This document shows positions 1 through 8,068 of a stretch of DNA of 43,726 nt, piece by piece. The notes under the pieces were generated by a model. That model was not told where the DNA came from and searched no databases. It worked only from the letters and a program-made list of their open reading frames with translations. A program made the position numbers and the translations under genes. The number at the start of each line of letters is the position of its first letter. Within the stretch, counting starts at the first letter, position 1. The DNA is from Bartonella tribocorum. Its GTDB lineage: Bacteria > Pseudomonadota > Alphaproteobacteria > Rhizobiales > Rhizobiaceae. The stretch spans positions 69,365 to 113,090 of the forward strand of contig NZ_NJPP01000002.1 of the NCBI RefSeq assembly GCF_002778015.1, written 5' to 3'.

Positions 1-160
1 AAACAATTTCCGTCAGAGAACCGCCAATAGAGACAATACGTGCATTTTCAGAAAAATGTGTGACAGCCTCAGCAATAACACGTTGAGAAAAAAAGCTAAG
101 AGAAAGAAGTGCAAAAAAAAGAAAAAAAGCCAATCGTCTGCACAAAAAAAGTATAAGCAT
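1..160 (-). CDS. hutB: Hemin ABC transporter periplasmic binding protein HutB (5' part only)
   Basis: Only the first 53 codons are in the window; the gene continues past the left edge. Reading the minus strand from an ATG at 160, a very hydrophobic leader (after an LCRRLAFF-like start) runs into the mature region ENARIVSIGGSLTEIV. That IVSxGGSLTEIV pattern is how hemin-binding lipoprotein-like receptors of the HutB/HmuT family begin. The start lies 11 bp after the hemS stop, so the two are almost certainly cotranscribed. In the family, this periplasmic protein hands hemin to an inner-membrane permease/ATPase pair (HutC/HmuV), which would lie outside the window. An ATG at 169 in another frame is rejected because it stops after 24 codons. 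The assignment rests on a short piece plus context. Confidence 0.8.
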   Translation of the reverse strand, partial: MLILFLCRRLAFFLFFALLSLSFFSQRVIAEAVTHFSENARIVSIGGSLTEIV

Positions 161-171
161 ATTTCATCTTT

Positions 172-1215
172 CTAAGCGACGACTAATTCTTGATAGGGAA
201 GAAGAGACTTCAATAAAGAACGCCAATCCTCACGCTCTTTTTGACCTTCTTTGCGCAAGCCAAAGAATTGAACAATCATTTCATCATTTTTATTGAAAAC
301 TTCAAGTGAACTGACATAACCATCACGGGTAGGTTTGCGAACATGCCATACACGAGCAATTCCAGATGTGAGTAAATGAAGATCAAAATGTGGATCGAGA
401 ACATTAAGCCAAGGACCCGTTTGCTTAATATTTTTTACAGTCCCACTAAAAATTTGAATACACCCTCCATTACCAACAAAGCACATAATTGGCAGTTCTT
501 GTTGTGCGGCTTGGTTAAGCATCATTTCAACAGCATTTACCTGTAATTCATCGGCAAATTCATTACCAACATGTTTTACAGCGTGATGCCGATTAATTTT
601 AAATTCGGAAATAATTTTATGAAGTTGGTGTACATCTGTCATTTTCCGCCAACGGTCCCGAAAATTCTCAATATCCAATTCTGTTACATCACACTGGACT
701 GGAAGAGAAACGGGAAGAATGTCAAGAACAGAAGATTGATCTTCAAGCAGAAGCTTTTCAACAAGTTTATTCCATTCTTCCATATTTGTCATATCTTTAG
801 AATAGACTTTTAAAATAGCAACGCCATGTTGATCAAAAAACTGCAGACTTTTTGTAGGTTTTCCAAGAATAACCACATCATATTCGAAACCGAACTTCCA
901 TTGTTTTGCAAAAATACGCAAATCAATTTCACCAAGTGTGATAGGAACATGTTCGTTTTGAACAATTTTTTCAAAACGTCCCGTTATTTCGTGAACAGCA
1001 TATTCGTTGCGTGTTAAGACCATAACTGTTCCAAGTCGAGGAGCACTTTCCAAAAGAATAGCAACATCAGTTTTTAGTCTTTTTGCTTTTCCAACGGTAC
1101 AATAGGCCGCAATAAGTTCCGCTTCAGATATACCAATCGAAACCGCAAAATCGCGGTTTCGCATTTCTTTTTTTTCTTCACGCAAACGAAGAATCATTTC
1201 AGCTGTATGTGCCAT
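172..1215 (-). CDS. hemS: Hemin-degrading / heme-trafficking factor HemS (HmuS/ChuS family)
   Basis: Cytoplasmic heme-binding protein that receives imported hemin and stores, delivers or degrades it. The C-terminal repeat carries the family signatures GNGGCIQIFSGTV, NVLDPHFDLHL and ARVWHVRKPTRDGYVSSLE; the N-terminal repeat has the related LTRNEYAVHEITGRFE. Two tandem HemS-type halves and 347 residues match the usual 340-350. The reading frame opens with GTG at 1224, but ATG at 1215 is preferred: it has AAGGTGA about six bases upstream, and the GTG lies inside that Shine-Dalgarno sequence. It is followed 11 bp later by hutB. A putative promoter and a palindrome lie in the 255-bp gap to hutA, so hemS-hutB probably forms its own iron/heme-controlled unit. 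Whether this homologue opens the porphyrin ring cannot be told from sequence. Confidence 0.93.
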   Translation of the reverse strand: MAHTAEMILRLREEKKEMRNRDFAVSIGISEAELIAAYCTVGKAKRLKTDVAILLESAPRLGTVMVLTRNEYAVHEITGRFEKIVQNEHVPITLGEIDLRIFAKQWKFGFEYDVVILGKPTKSLQFFDQHGVAILKVYSKDMTNMEEWNKLVEKLLLEDQSSVLDILPVSLPVQCDVTELDIENFRDRWRKMTDVHQLHKIISEFKINRHHAVKHVGNEFADELQVNAVEMMLNQAAQQELPIMCFVGNGGCIQIFSGTVKNIKQTGPWLNVLDPHFDLHLLTSGIARVWHVRKPTRDGYVSSLEVFNKNDEMIVQFFGLRKEGQKEREDWRSLLKSLLPYQELVVA

Positions 1216-1286
1216 GGACTTCACCTTATGTTACTTCACTTAAAAACTAACTTTCAAATTTCATAATCCTAAGGCAATAGATTAAA

Positions 1287-1298
1287 CTCTCTTAAGAG
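1287..1298 (-). promoter_or_regulatory. Candidate operator of the hemS promoter (10-bp palindrome)
   Basis: The perfect palindrome CTCTTAAGAG at 1289-1298 sits just downstream of the predicted -10 box of hemS. On the hemS strand it reads CTCTTAAGAGAG. Similar CTTA-GA elements occur downstream of the predicted hutA (3689-3697) and tonB (3877-3883) promoters. Hemin-locus promoters of Bartonella are known to be under Irr/Fur-type control, so this is a plausible operator. That role is inference. Confidence 0.35.
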
Positions 1299-1314
1299 TT
1301 CGATCTATCACAAA

Positions 1315-1343
1315 ATTATGCTTTATCGCCAACAGCCGAACAA
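1315..1343 (-). promoter_or_regulatory. Putative hemS-hutB promoter
   Basis: On the minus strand TTGTTC (1343-1338) and CATAAT (1320-1315) are separated by exactly 17 bp. This is a good sigma-70-like match in a 255-bp gap, placing transcription start near 1308, about 95 bp before the chosen hemS ATG. Confidence 0.5.
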
Positions 1344-1479
1344 TCAAAAAACGATAAAAAAGAAAGCATTAAAGTTTTTCTATCAAATCTTTGTAATTTT
1401 AAAGATGTTGAAAATAGAAACACAATAATTTATCCTTTTATCGATATGGTTTTATTAACCTAATCGTTAACAGAAGTGA

Positions 1480-3657
1480 CTAAAACTTTTGTACGAACGA
1501 TACCTTAAAGTTACGACCAGGCTGGCTATAATAATCCTTCGGTGTTGTACTTTTTCCTGAAGGAAGTTCAGATGCATTCCAATATTTTGTATTGAAAAGA
1601 TTATAAACACCAGCTCTTAGAATAGGTCCTGTTTCACCGAATGGCTTCCACCACCCTGTTATATCAACAACATGATATCCTGGAATTTTTTGGTAATCAG
1701 ATGCTTCAGCTACTTTATCACGTTTGGCTGCCAAAGTGAGAATAATATCACTTCCCCAAGCCTCCTTCGCATATCCTAATCCGATAACTGCTTTCAAAGG
1801 AGGAATTGAGTTAAGATGTTCCTTTTTATCAAGATCTTTCCCTTGTGAATAAGCAAGGGCAACATTACTGTGAAAACCATTTTTAAGAACTAAATGCGCT
1901 TTTGTTTCAATACCAAAAATCTGCACACGTAAACGATTTATGTAATGCTGACGCGAAAGCCTAAATTCTTCTGATGGACCCCTATCCTCAAGATCTATGA
2001 AGTTCTTATATTGGTTGATAAAGCCACCAAAGGAACCACCAAAATTTTCATTTCCATATCGCAGACCAACATCATATCCATTGCTTGTTTCTGGTTGAAG
2101 ATCAGGATTTCCTTTTACGTAATAAGCAGAAGGTTTGATATAAGAGACGTAAAGTTCTGAAATACGTGGTGCACGAAAAGCTTGTGCCCACTGAGCATAA
2201 AGTGTTACTTGATTATGAACATCCCACTCCATGCGTAATTTAGGGGAAAAGCGTGATCCACTTCTTTCTGGGGGGAATTTATCAGAAATCAGTGCTTTCT
2301 CATAAGCAGGTGTTTCTTGAGGAACATATTTGTACCAATCATACCGAACTCCCGGCGTTATACGAAAACGATTATCAACGAATCCAACTTCCTCTTCAAA
2401 AACAAAACCTAAATTGTAACCATTTGTGTCTGGTGAATCCGATCGATTAGCAGGAACATAAAGACATCCGTGAGCGTATTCTTTTATATGACAATTGTCT
2501 TTACCAAACAAATAGTGATGAAATTTAGATAACGAAACATTCGTTGCAAACTTTAACGTATGGCTTACAGTACCAAAATCTACTTTTTTAAGCGCATCAG
2601 CATTAAAACCATAATTGATATTACGCAAAAAATTATCTCTCAAATAATCCCCTTTAGGGGCTGAAACACGAACACCAGTCATCAGATCGCGATCCGATTG
2701 CCTTTGCCAATAAAGTAGTCCATTAAAAGCATCAAGAACCGCGTCCCCATCACCATTATAATTATAAGAGAGAGAAAGGCGTTCACGAAGCTTATTATTC
2801 CGCTCATAAACGGAACCTGGAGCATATCTTTTAGGGGAATTTAATGCATGTGTGTTACTATTATGATCAAAACGCTCTGCGGTAAAACCAAGCCGATGAT
2901 TATCACCCAAATATTGATGAATTTTAAAAAGCAAGTTATTTTTGTCAAACTGAGAAGGGTTTTTGCGTGTGCGTTCTTCATATCCTTCCACTGTTCCCAT
3001 ATTTTTGCGCTCATGACCTGCTACATAAGACCCTTGGAAAAGCAAAAATGTTCGGTAATTACGCACAGCAAAAGCTTGATCAATGCGCCAGCTGTTATCA
3101 ACAGAATGATAACCACCTTTTATAAGGCTTCCCCAATTTTTTCCTTCCATGATAAGGTCTTCAGGATTAAGGGTACGCAATGCAATGACTCCCCCTAGGG
3201 CACCAGAACCATAAAGACTAGAATCTGATCCTTGAATAGTATCAAACGTAGAAAGTGCATTAAAATCAAAAGTTGTGTTTCCACCTCCACCCCGCAGGAT
3301 ATCATCAAACCATGGAAGAGAAATACCATCTATTGTCGTAAGGACACGGCTCGCATCTAAACCACGAATAACGAAACTGTTATTTGCTGAGTTATAGGAT
3401 ACAGAAGGATTAAGACGACTTACGTCATACACATCAGTTATTTGTTTATCATCAATATTCTTGTTGGTTTTACGATCAGTTAGAATGGTTATTGAATTTG
3501 AGGCATCCTCTACTTTTTTTCCTTTAATAAGAATTGGTTTGAGCTCAGTCACAACACTCTTATCACTGTTTTGTGCAAAAACAAATGAAGGTATACAGAC
3601 CGATAACGCACCTAAAATTACACAGCTTTTATGGATATTTTTTCGTCTTATTCGCAT
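1480..3657 (-). CDS. hutA: TonB-dependent outer-membrane hemin receptor HutA
   Basis: Outer-membrane beta-barrel receptor for hemin or hemoproteins, energised by TonB. The 725-residue protein has an N-terminal signal peptide ending near SFVFAQ, a short segment ELKPILIKGKK in the TonB-box position, a plug domain (NPSVSYNSANNSFVIRGLDA; SSLYGSGALGGVIALRT) and a barrel ending in Phe (VSFVQKF), as expected for insertion by the Bam machinery. The hemin-receptor FRAP box is at residues 494-497 and NPDL at 517-520. Unlike classical HemR-type receptors, no His lies between these boxes; the interval is Tyr-rich. The start ATG at 3657 has AAAGG about 12 bases upstream. It is divergent from tonB across 243 bp holding promoters for both genes, and lies upstream of hemS-hutB on the same strand. 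Confidence 0.93.
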   Translation of the reverse strand: MRIRRKNIHKSCVILGALSVCIPSFVFAQNSDKSVVTELKPILIKGKKVEDASNSITILTDRKTNKNIDDKQITDVYDVSRLNPSVSYNSANNSFVIRGLDASRVLTTIDGISLPWFDDILRGGGGNTTFDFNALSTFDTIQGSDSSLYGSGALGGVIALRTLNPEDLIMEGKNWGSLIKGGYHSVDNSWRIDQAFAVRNYRTFLLFQGSYVAGHERKNMGTVEGYEERTRKNPSQFDKNNLLFKIHQYLGDNHRLGFTAERFDHNSNTHALNSPKRYAPGSVYERNNKLRERLSLSYNYNGDGDAVLDAFNGLLYWQRQSDRDLMTGVRVSAPKGDYLRDNFLRNINYGFNADALKKVDFGTVSHTLKFATNVSLSKFHHYLFGKDNCHIKEYAHGCLYVPANRSDSPDTNGYNLGFVFEEEVGFVDNRFRITPGVRYDWYKYVPQETPAYEKALISDKFPPERSGSRFSPKLRMEWDVHNQVTLYAQWAQAFRAPRISELYVSYIKPSAYYVKGNPDLQPETSNGYDVGLRYGNENFGGSFGGFINQYKNFIDLEDRGPSEEFRLSRQHYINRLRVQIFGIETKAHLVLKNGFHSNVALAYSQGKDLDKKEHLNSIPPLKAVIGLGYAKEAWGSDIILTLAAKRDKVAEASDYQKIPGYHVVDITGWWKPFGETGPILRAGVYNLFNTKYWNASELPSGKSTTPKDYYSQPGRNFKVSFVQKF

Positions 3658-3688
3658 AACACATTATAACCTTTTTTAAAAACATCCC

Positions 3689-3697
3689 CTCTCTAAG
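3689..3697 (-). promoter_or_regulatory. Candidate heme/iron operator element in the hutA leader
   Basis: CTTAGAGAG on the minus strand, about 13-20 bp downstream of the predicted hutA -10 box. It resembles CTTAAGAGAG at the equivalent place before hemS. Support is similarity in position and sequence only. Confidence 0.25.
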
Positions 3698-3709
3698 CTT
3701 GAAATTTCA

Positions 3710-3739
3710 CATATAAAAACGCTTGACTTAACCCTACAA
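3710..3739 (-). promoter_or_regulatory. Putative hutA promoter
   Basis: On the minus strand TTGTAG (3739-3734) and TATATG (3715-3710) are separated by 18 bp. It lies about 55 bp upstream of the hutA ATG and is the best match in the divergent spacer. Confidence 0.4.
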
Positions 3740-3827
3740 AAAATTAGCCAACCAAGCAGGAATGATTTAACAACACAAAATCATAAAGAGACCATATAAA
3801 ACATGATAAAATCAGTCAAGAAAAAAG

Positions 3828-3855
3828 TTGCAATTTCAAAATAGCTTGTTTTAAT
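3828..3855 (+). promoter_or_regulatory. Putative tonB promoter
   Basis: TTGCAA (3828-3833), 16-bp spacer, then TTTAAT (3850-3855), 45 bp before the tonB ATG. A CTTAGAA element follows at 3877-3883 in the leader. A CTTGAC hexamer at 3722 is also alphaproteobacterial -35-like but has no convincing -10. Confidence 0.4.
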
Positions 3856-3900
3856 GAGATGAAAGACCAATACTGACTTAGAATAGCGGCGGAAAAAACG

Positions 3901-4680
3901 ATGAACTTTGCAAATATGAGGCAGTTATCAACTCTTTGGATTGGTGCATTTGTTGGCGCTCTTTTTTTGCATATTGCATTGGGAACACAGTTTTATTTTC
4001 AGAAGACTGGTGTCAGTAATGGTATGCTCTCACCGACGCTTATACTAACTCTTGCTCAAGAGAGTGTATATCTCGATGCTGATATAGATTCACCGAAGCC
4101 AGATCATGATACAGATTTATCAAATGTCAGCACAAAATCAGAACCATTGCAGCCAGATCTTACTGAGAAAGAGCCAGAGATATTGGAAACAGTGGATGAA
4201 ATTCAATCGGAAGAGCCCCAGCACACTGTAGAAAAAGATGATTTTACAGTAAAATCTTTGGAAGAATCTCCTCCTCAAAAAGAAGAAGATAAAATATTTG
4301 AGAAAAAAACAATACCAAAGACAGTTGTAAAGAAGCCACCTGTAAAGGCCGTGCGTTCACTTACTGCCAGACAGAGCGGTAGTACAGCAGGGCTTGAAGA
4401 TATGGTGTTAATGGAGTGGTTAGCAAAGGTACAGTCGCAATTAGAAAGGCAAAAAAATTATGTTGTGAGACGGCGTACCAGCTGGGCAAAAGGAACGGTG
4501 AAGTTAGAATTTAAGGTGCATGAGCGGGGGAGCATTTTTTCTAGCCGTGTTGTCGTTTCTGCTGGAGATCCAGAGCTTGATCGATTGGCTATGGCAGCCC
4601 TTCAACGCGTTGGTTCTTTTCCTCCCCCTCCACCATCAAAAGTGAATAAAACGATTAGAGTATCCTTGATATTTAGCTGA
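3901..4680 (+). CDS. tonB: TonB energy-transducing protein of the hut locus
   Basis: Inner-membrane protein that couples proton-motive force (with ExbB/ExbD, not in this window) to HutA. The 259 residues follow the TonB plan: a short cytoplasmic start, one membrane segment around residues 13-31, a long acidic/proline-containing periplasmic spacer (about 55-150, many Glu, Lys and Pro) and a C-terminal TonB domain with YVVRRRTSWAKGTVKLEF, SSRVVVSAGDPELDRLAM and VGSFPPPPPSKVNKTIRV. The spacer is not the usual EP/KP repeat but a looser charged sequence. The ATG at 3901 has only a weak purine-rich GCGGAAAAAA upstream; an in-frame ATG at 3916 is an alternative start. It is divergent from hutA, which fits a shared heme-responsive control region. 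Confidence 0.9.
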   Translation: MNFANMRQLSTLWIGAFVGALFLHIALGTQFYFQKTGVSNGMLSPTLILTLAQESVYLDADIDSPKPDHDTDLSNVSTKSEPLQPDLTEKEPEILETVDEIQSEEPQHTVEKDDFTVKSLEESPPQKEEDKIFEKKTIPKTVVKKPPVKAVRSLTARQSGSTAGLEDMVLMEWLAKVQSQLERQKNYVVRRRTSWAKGTVKLEFKVHERGSIFSSRVVVSAGDPELDRLAMAALQRVGSFPPPPPSKVNKTIRVSLIFS

Positions 4681-4714
4681 TTTTTTATAGAGTGCTCTGT
4701 TTGGATAATATATT

Positions 4715-4800
4715 GATTTAGAATGATTGCTCATCATTTTACAATTTGAATGAAATATAGTTCTCTCCAAATCTTTTTGACGTTGAATCAATCAAAACCA
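4715..4800 (+). repeat. Diverged intergenic repeat, copy A
   Basis: Begins GATTTAGAATGATTGCTCAT and ends GAATCAATCAAAACCA. It aligns with 5525-5621 over the first 34 bases (about three quarters identical by eye), across a middle where copy B carries an extra hairpin, and again over the last roughly 20 bases. Confidence 0.5.
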
Positions 4801-5029
4801 TTCGCTTAATATGTGATAAGGGGCAAGGGGGAACATGGATAAAAAACTTTGGGAGTGAATATATTTCTTATGAATGTTCTAAATGAAAGGGCTGTTGCAA
4901 CATTGGGCATTCGGGGATGATAGAGCTATAGCTTTTATCTCATTAAAGGCAATATATTTAATTGATTTTTATACCATTCGTGAGAGGATTTTTATAAGCA
5001 CTTTTCAGGTTCACTGTTGTGAAATGAAC

Positions 5030-5059
5030 TTAGAAACATTAAAATTAGAAACATTAAAA
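5030..5059 (+). repeat. Tandem 15-bp direct repeat
   Basis: TTAGAAACATTAAAA occurs twice in immediate succession (5030-5044 and 5045-5059), followed by an A6-TG-T6 stretch. It is a local duplication in non-coding DNA. Confidence 0.75.
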
Positions 5060-5524
5060 AATGTTTTTTAAAAACAAAAACAGGAATAAGAAACACATAT
5101 TATTAGGCTAGATATCCCGTTTTGTATCAAGGGTGTGGGCTTATATATAAAGCTTAAGAGAAATAAAGGGTAAAGATTCATCTGCATATTTTAAAAGATA
5201 TTAATATGTTTGAAAGTCGTAAAGCTGAATGAAAAGGGAAGGGGAGAGAGAATATTTTTATTTTTAAGGTTTATCTTACTCAATGGTCTCTTTTTGCTTT
5301 AGAGATGATTAAAATAGATATATGCAATAACGCATGCCTATTGGGTATAGAAATATTGTAAGCAGAAAAAACGCCCTCAAAATACGCTGTTGTACAAGAT
5401 TTGAATGTTGATGAATAAGCAACAGTAAAAGGATGGGTTATTCGTTTCACTTTTTTACATTGATAACTTCTACGATATTATCGTTTATGTGTTGAAAAGA
5501 AATGAAGTGTTTGTGCAATATGAT

Positions 5525-5621
5525 GATTTATAATGATAATTCATTATTTTGTATTTGGAATGAGAAATCCGCGTAGGATTTCTCCATTGCAGCTCTATTG
5601 ATTCTGAAGCAATTAAAATCA
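5525..5621 (+). repeat. Diverged intergenic repeat, copy B
   Basis: Begins GATTTATAATGATAATTCAT and ends GAAGCAATTAAAATCA. It is the partner of 4715-4800 in the same orientation and contains the perfect hairpin 5562-5584, which copy A lacks. Confidence 0.5.
5562..5584. repeat. Perfect 9-bp inverted repeat (hairpin)
   Basis: Arms GAGAAATCC and GGATTTCTC around loop GCGTA. There is no T-run on either side and no adjacent gene end, so it is not an ordinary Rho-independent terminator. It could be a folded repeat unit or RNA element. Confidence 0.7.
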
Positions 5622-5723
5622 CTTACTTGCCCATTAAGAATGAGATTGTATGTGGATACTCTTTGAAGAAGGAATAAAAATGTCTCTTAAAAACGCAATG
5701 CTCTTTAGGAAGGTTTAGGCATA

Positions 5724-7817
5724 TTATTTCCATTGACCAGAAAGCAGGTCAGTTTTTATATCTATTTTCCCAGTGAGTCTTGCTTTGTAGACACCGTAAT
5801 TTTCCATGACACGCATCACGTAATTGCGTGTTTCAGTATAAGGGATACGTTCAATCCAATCAATGATGTTATCGAGAGATTGTCCTCGAGGATCGCCATA
5901 ACGTTTGATCCATTCATCGACCCGACGGGGACCTGCATTATAGCCAATAAGAGTTAGTATATAAGATCCATTAAAACGTTCTAATTGTTCATTGAGAAAA
6001 TGGGCCCCTAATGTCACATTATAATGAGCATCACTGCTGAATTTTTTATAAGACCATGCGATTGAATATTTTTTTGCGAGTGCTTTTGCTGTGGTAGGAA
6101 GCAATTGGAGTATGCCTTGTGCACCTGCTTTTGATATGGCTGTTGGATTAAATTCGCTTTCTTGGCGTGCAATAGCATAGATAAGCGATTTTTCTTCTAT
6201 AGAAATATGCGCAGAAGCTGGTATAGCTCCTAAAGGATGAGAAAGCGCTCCGACATTTTTTCCCTGAAGAGCAGCCATTTTTCCGATTTTGAGGCTGGTA
6301 TAATAGTCACCATTTTTTTCTGCCATAACAGCCAGAAGGGCTAATTCACCGGGGCTTTCTATTTTTTTCCCAAGTTCTCTATAAAGAACTTTAGCAAAAT
6401 CAGCATATCCGGCTTCTTCAAGACGTTGAATTGCTTTGATCACTTTTCGTGCACTAAAATGTTGTCGCTCAGCGATGGTTGGTTTAGGAAAAGAAATATT
6501 AAGCTTTTTTTGGTTGAGTCGCGCAGCAGCTAATTGACCATAATACGTTGCACCAAAATGAGCTGCGCGATAAAAGTAATGCTGGGCATTTTTGTGTTCT
6601 CCTAGCGTTTCTGCTGTTCGTCCCATCCAATAATATCCACGTGATGCAGAAAAAGGTAAAGAAGAGAGTTGAGGAATGCGTGAAAAATGCTGCATTGCCA
6701 ATTTAGGGTTATGAAGAAACCGTAGCGCATACCATCCTGCATGAAACTCTGCATCGACAGCTAATGCAGATGTCATACCAGTGTGCTTTACAACGAGTTG
6801 ATAAGCCATTTGGGGTTTGTTTAAATCAAGCATCTCGCGAGAAAGGGCGCGTTGTTCTTTCCACAATGAATGAGGGTTCATAAGATGGAATGTATCTTTT
6901 GATGTTTTCATCATGAGCATTGCGGCGGCATCATATTGCTCTGTTCGGCGAAGATGGCGCATTCGAGCAAACTGGAAGAGAGGATCTTTTTTCCATGTTC
7001 TCTCTACAGCTTGTAACTTTTGTGTCGCTTTAGGATCATTTTTTTCAACGGCCACAAAAGCATCAAAAAGAGATTGAGCATGAGCTAATTTTGCAACGCG
7101 TGCCGCTGAATCAAAACGATGTGTATACAGCATAAACTGCATGCGTTTTAAATGATCAATAGGTTTTAAGGCCGCACTTGCATTTTTAAGAACAAACACT
7201 TCTTCTTTTTCATTAAGCCGTGTTTTATGCCACCACGGTGCAATAATGTGTTGAGCACGGGTGATTTGTCTTGTTGCAATAAGTGCTTTAACAAAGAGAG
7301 CCATGCCTTGTGCTGTGAGGGGGGGATGATGAGAAAATTTTTGGATAATGGCGCCTGTGACATTGGTTTCGTTAAGAAAAGCACGTTCAGCATTGCGTTG
7401 CATCGTTTCTATACCAGGCCATCCCTTTAGCATGTTGATAGCATTATATATTTCAGAACTTGGTATATTATCTTGGTTTGATAGCCCCAGCGCCCATGTC
7501 AAAATATGACGATCAAGGCTATGTTTTTCCATTGAATTACGCAAGTTTATTGTTTTTGCAATATTTTTGTTGGCAAGGGCATCTAGCCCAGCTTTTAGTT
7601 GCTTGAGTGTTGCAGTATTGTGCAATATCGTGCGTCTTTGCTGAAGCGGTTCTTGAGTTTTTTGTTTGATCGTAAGGGGGGTAGGGCGTGCTGAAGGGAT
7701 TGTTGCTTTCCCATGTAAAAGCGGTGTTTGTGCATAAGCACTTGAAAATAAAATTCTTATTGCCAGTATAAGTGCAGTAAAGGTTGATACGAAAAGAGAG
7801 GTGGAAAATACACGCAT
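5724..7817 (-). CDS. slt: Soluble lytic murein transglycosylase (Slt70-like, GH23)
   Basis: Periplasmic enzyme that cleaves peptidoglycan between MurNAc and GlcNAc, forming 1,6-anhydro-MurNAc ends. The first part is a long alpha-helical, TPR-like superhelix; the C-terminal catalytic SLT domain has ARQESEFNPTAISKAGAQG with the catalytic Glu at residue 553, ILQLLPTTA, GYNAGPRRVDEWI and the closing ERIPYTETRNYVMRVMENY. The frame opens at TTG 7850, but ATG 7817 is preferred because it places a clean signal peptide (MRVFSTSLFVS...SSAYAQ) at the N-terminus; the product is then 697 residues, in the normal range for Slt. AAGG lies about 14 bases upstream, a rather long spacing. It is divergent from dapA, and its 3' side faces the gene-free kilobase. 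Confidence 0.93.
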   Translation of the reverse strand: MRVFSTSLFVSTFTALILAIRILFSSAYAQTPLLHGKATIPSARPTPLTIKQKTQEPLQQRRTILHNTATLKQLKAGLDALANKNIAKTINLRNSMEKHSLDRHILTWALGLSNQDNIPSSEIYNAINMLKGWPGIETMQRNAERAFLNETNVTGAIIQKFSHHPPLTAQGMALFVKALIATRQITRAQHIIAPWWHKTRLNEKEEVFVLKNASAALKPIDHLKRMQFMLYTHRFDSAARVAKLAHAQSLFDAFVAVEKNDPKATQKLQAVERTWKKDPLFQFARMRHLRRTEQYDAAAMLMMKTSKDTFHLMNPHSLWKEQRALSREMLDLNKPQMAYQLVVKHTGMTSALAVDAEFHAGWYALRFLHNPKLAMQHFSRIPQLSSLPFSASRGYYWMGRTAETLGEHKNAQHYFYRAAHFGATYYGQLAAARLNQKKLNISFPKPTIAERQHFSARKVIKAIQRLEEAGYADFAKVLYRELGKKIESPGELALLAVMAEKNGDYYTSLKIGKMAALQGKNVGALSHPLGAIPASAHISIEEKSLIYAIARQESEFNPTAISKAGAQGILQLLPTTAKALAKKYSIAWSYKKFSSDAHYNVTLGAHFLNEQLERFNGSYILTLIGYNAGPRRVDEWIKRYGDPRGQSLDNIIDWIERIPYTETRNYVMRVMENYGVYKARLTGKIDIKTDLLSGQWK

Positions 7818-7950
7818 AGAGAAAAGACCTTGAGACCTTGCTTTTTGCAAAAACTTAAGGGTTTATAGAACACAAGCATGAAAAACGCGTTAATATAAAC
7901 AGCTTATCTGAAGGAAATATTCAAAATTTAAGGAGGGACATATTCATCTT

Positions 7951-8034
7951 ATGGAGGCTTTTTTTGAAATTCATCTTGCTTCAATGATGGAGCAAGATTA
8001 TGCTCTATTTAAAATTTATAAAGGCGATTATTAA
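7951..8034 (+). CDS. Possible 27-codon leader ORF upstream of dapA
   Basis: ATG at 7951 opens a 27-residue frame ending TAA at 8034, 34 bp before dapA. A strong AGGAGG (7931-7936) precedes it, though at 14 bases, longer than ideal. The predicted peptide is Met/Phe/Tyr/Lys-containing ([17 protein letters not shown] at the start) and not recognisable. It may be a leader peptide or chance; the Shine-Dalgarno sequence is its main support. Confidence 0.25.
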   Translation: MEAFFEIHLASMMEQDYALFKIYKGDY

Positions 8035-8068
8035 AAAGAATAAAAGCGAACATTATAGGGAGTTTATC

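Larger units (their letters stand above)
4681..5723. other. Gene-free 1.04-kb spacer between tonB and the transglycosylase gene
   Basis: No convincing coding sequence on either strand. The longest open stretch (4883-5071, 62 codons) lacks a ribosome site and family-like composition. The region holds two diverged copies of a roughly 90-bp sequence (4715-4800 and 5525-5621), a tandem 15-bp repeat (5030-5059) and a perfect hairpin (5562-5584). It looks like decayed DNA or a cluster of intergenic repeats; an untranslated RNA cannot be excluded. Confidence 0.7.

Noticed and set aside
4883-5071. 62-codon plus-strand ORF in the tonB-slt spacer
   Set aside because: No ribosome site, no recognisable motif, composition rich in Ile/Phe as expected of random A+T-rich DNA, and it ends in the tandem repeat.
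5680-5718. 12-codon ORF with AAGGAA upstream
   Set aside because: Very short and pointing into the 3' end of the opposite-strand slt gene; a purine-rich stretch before an ATG is common by chance here.
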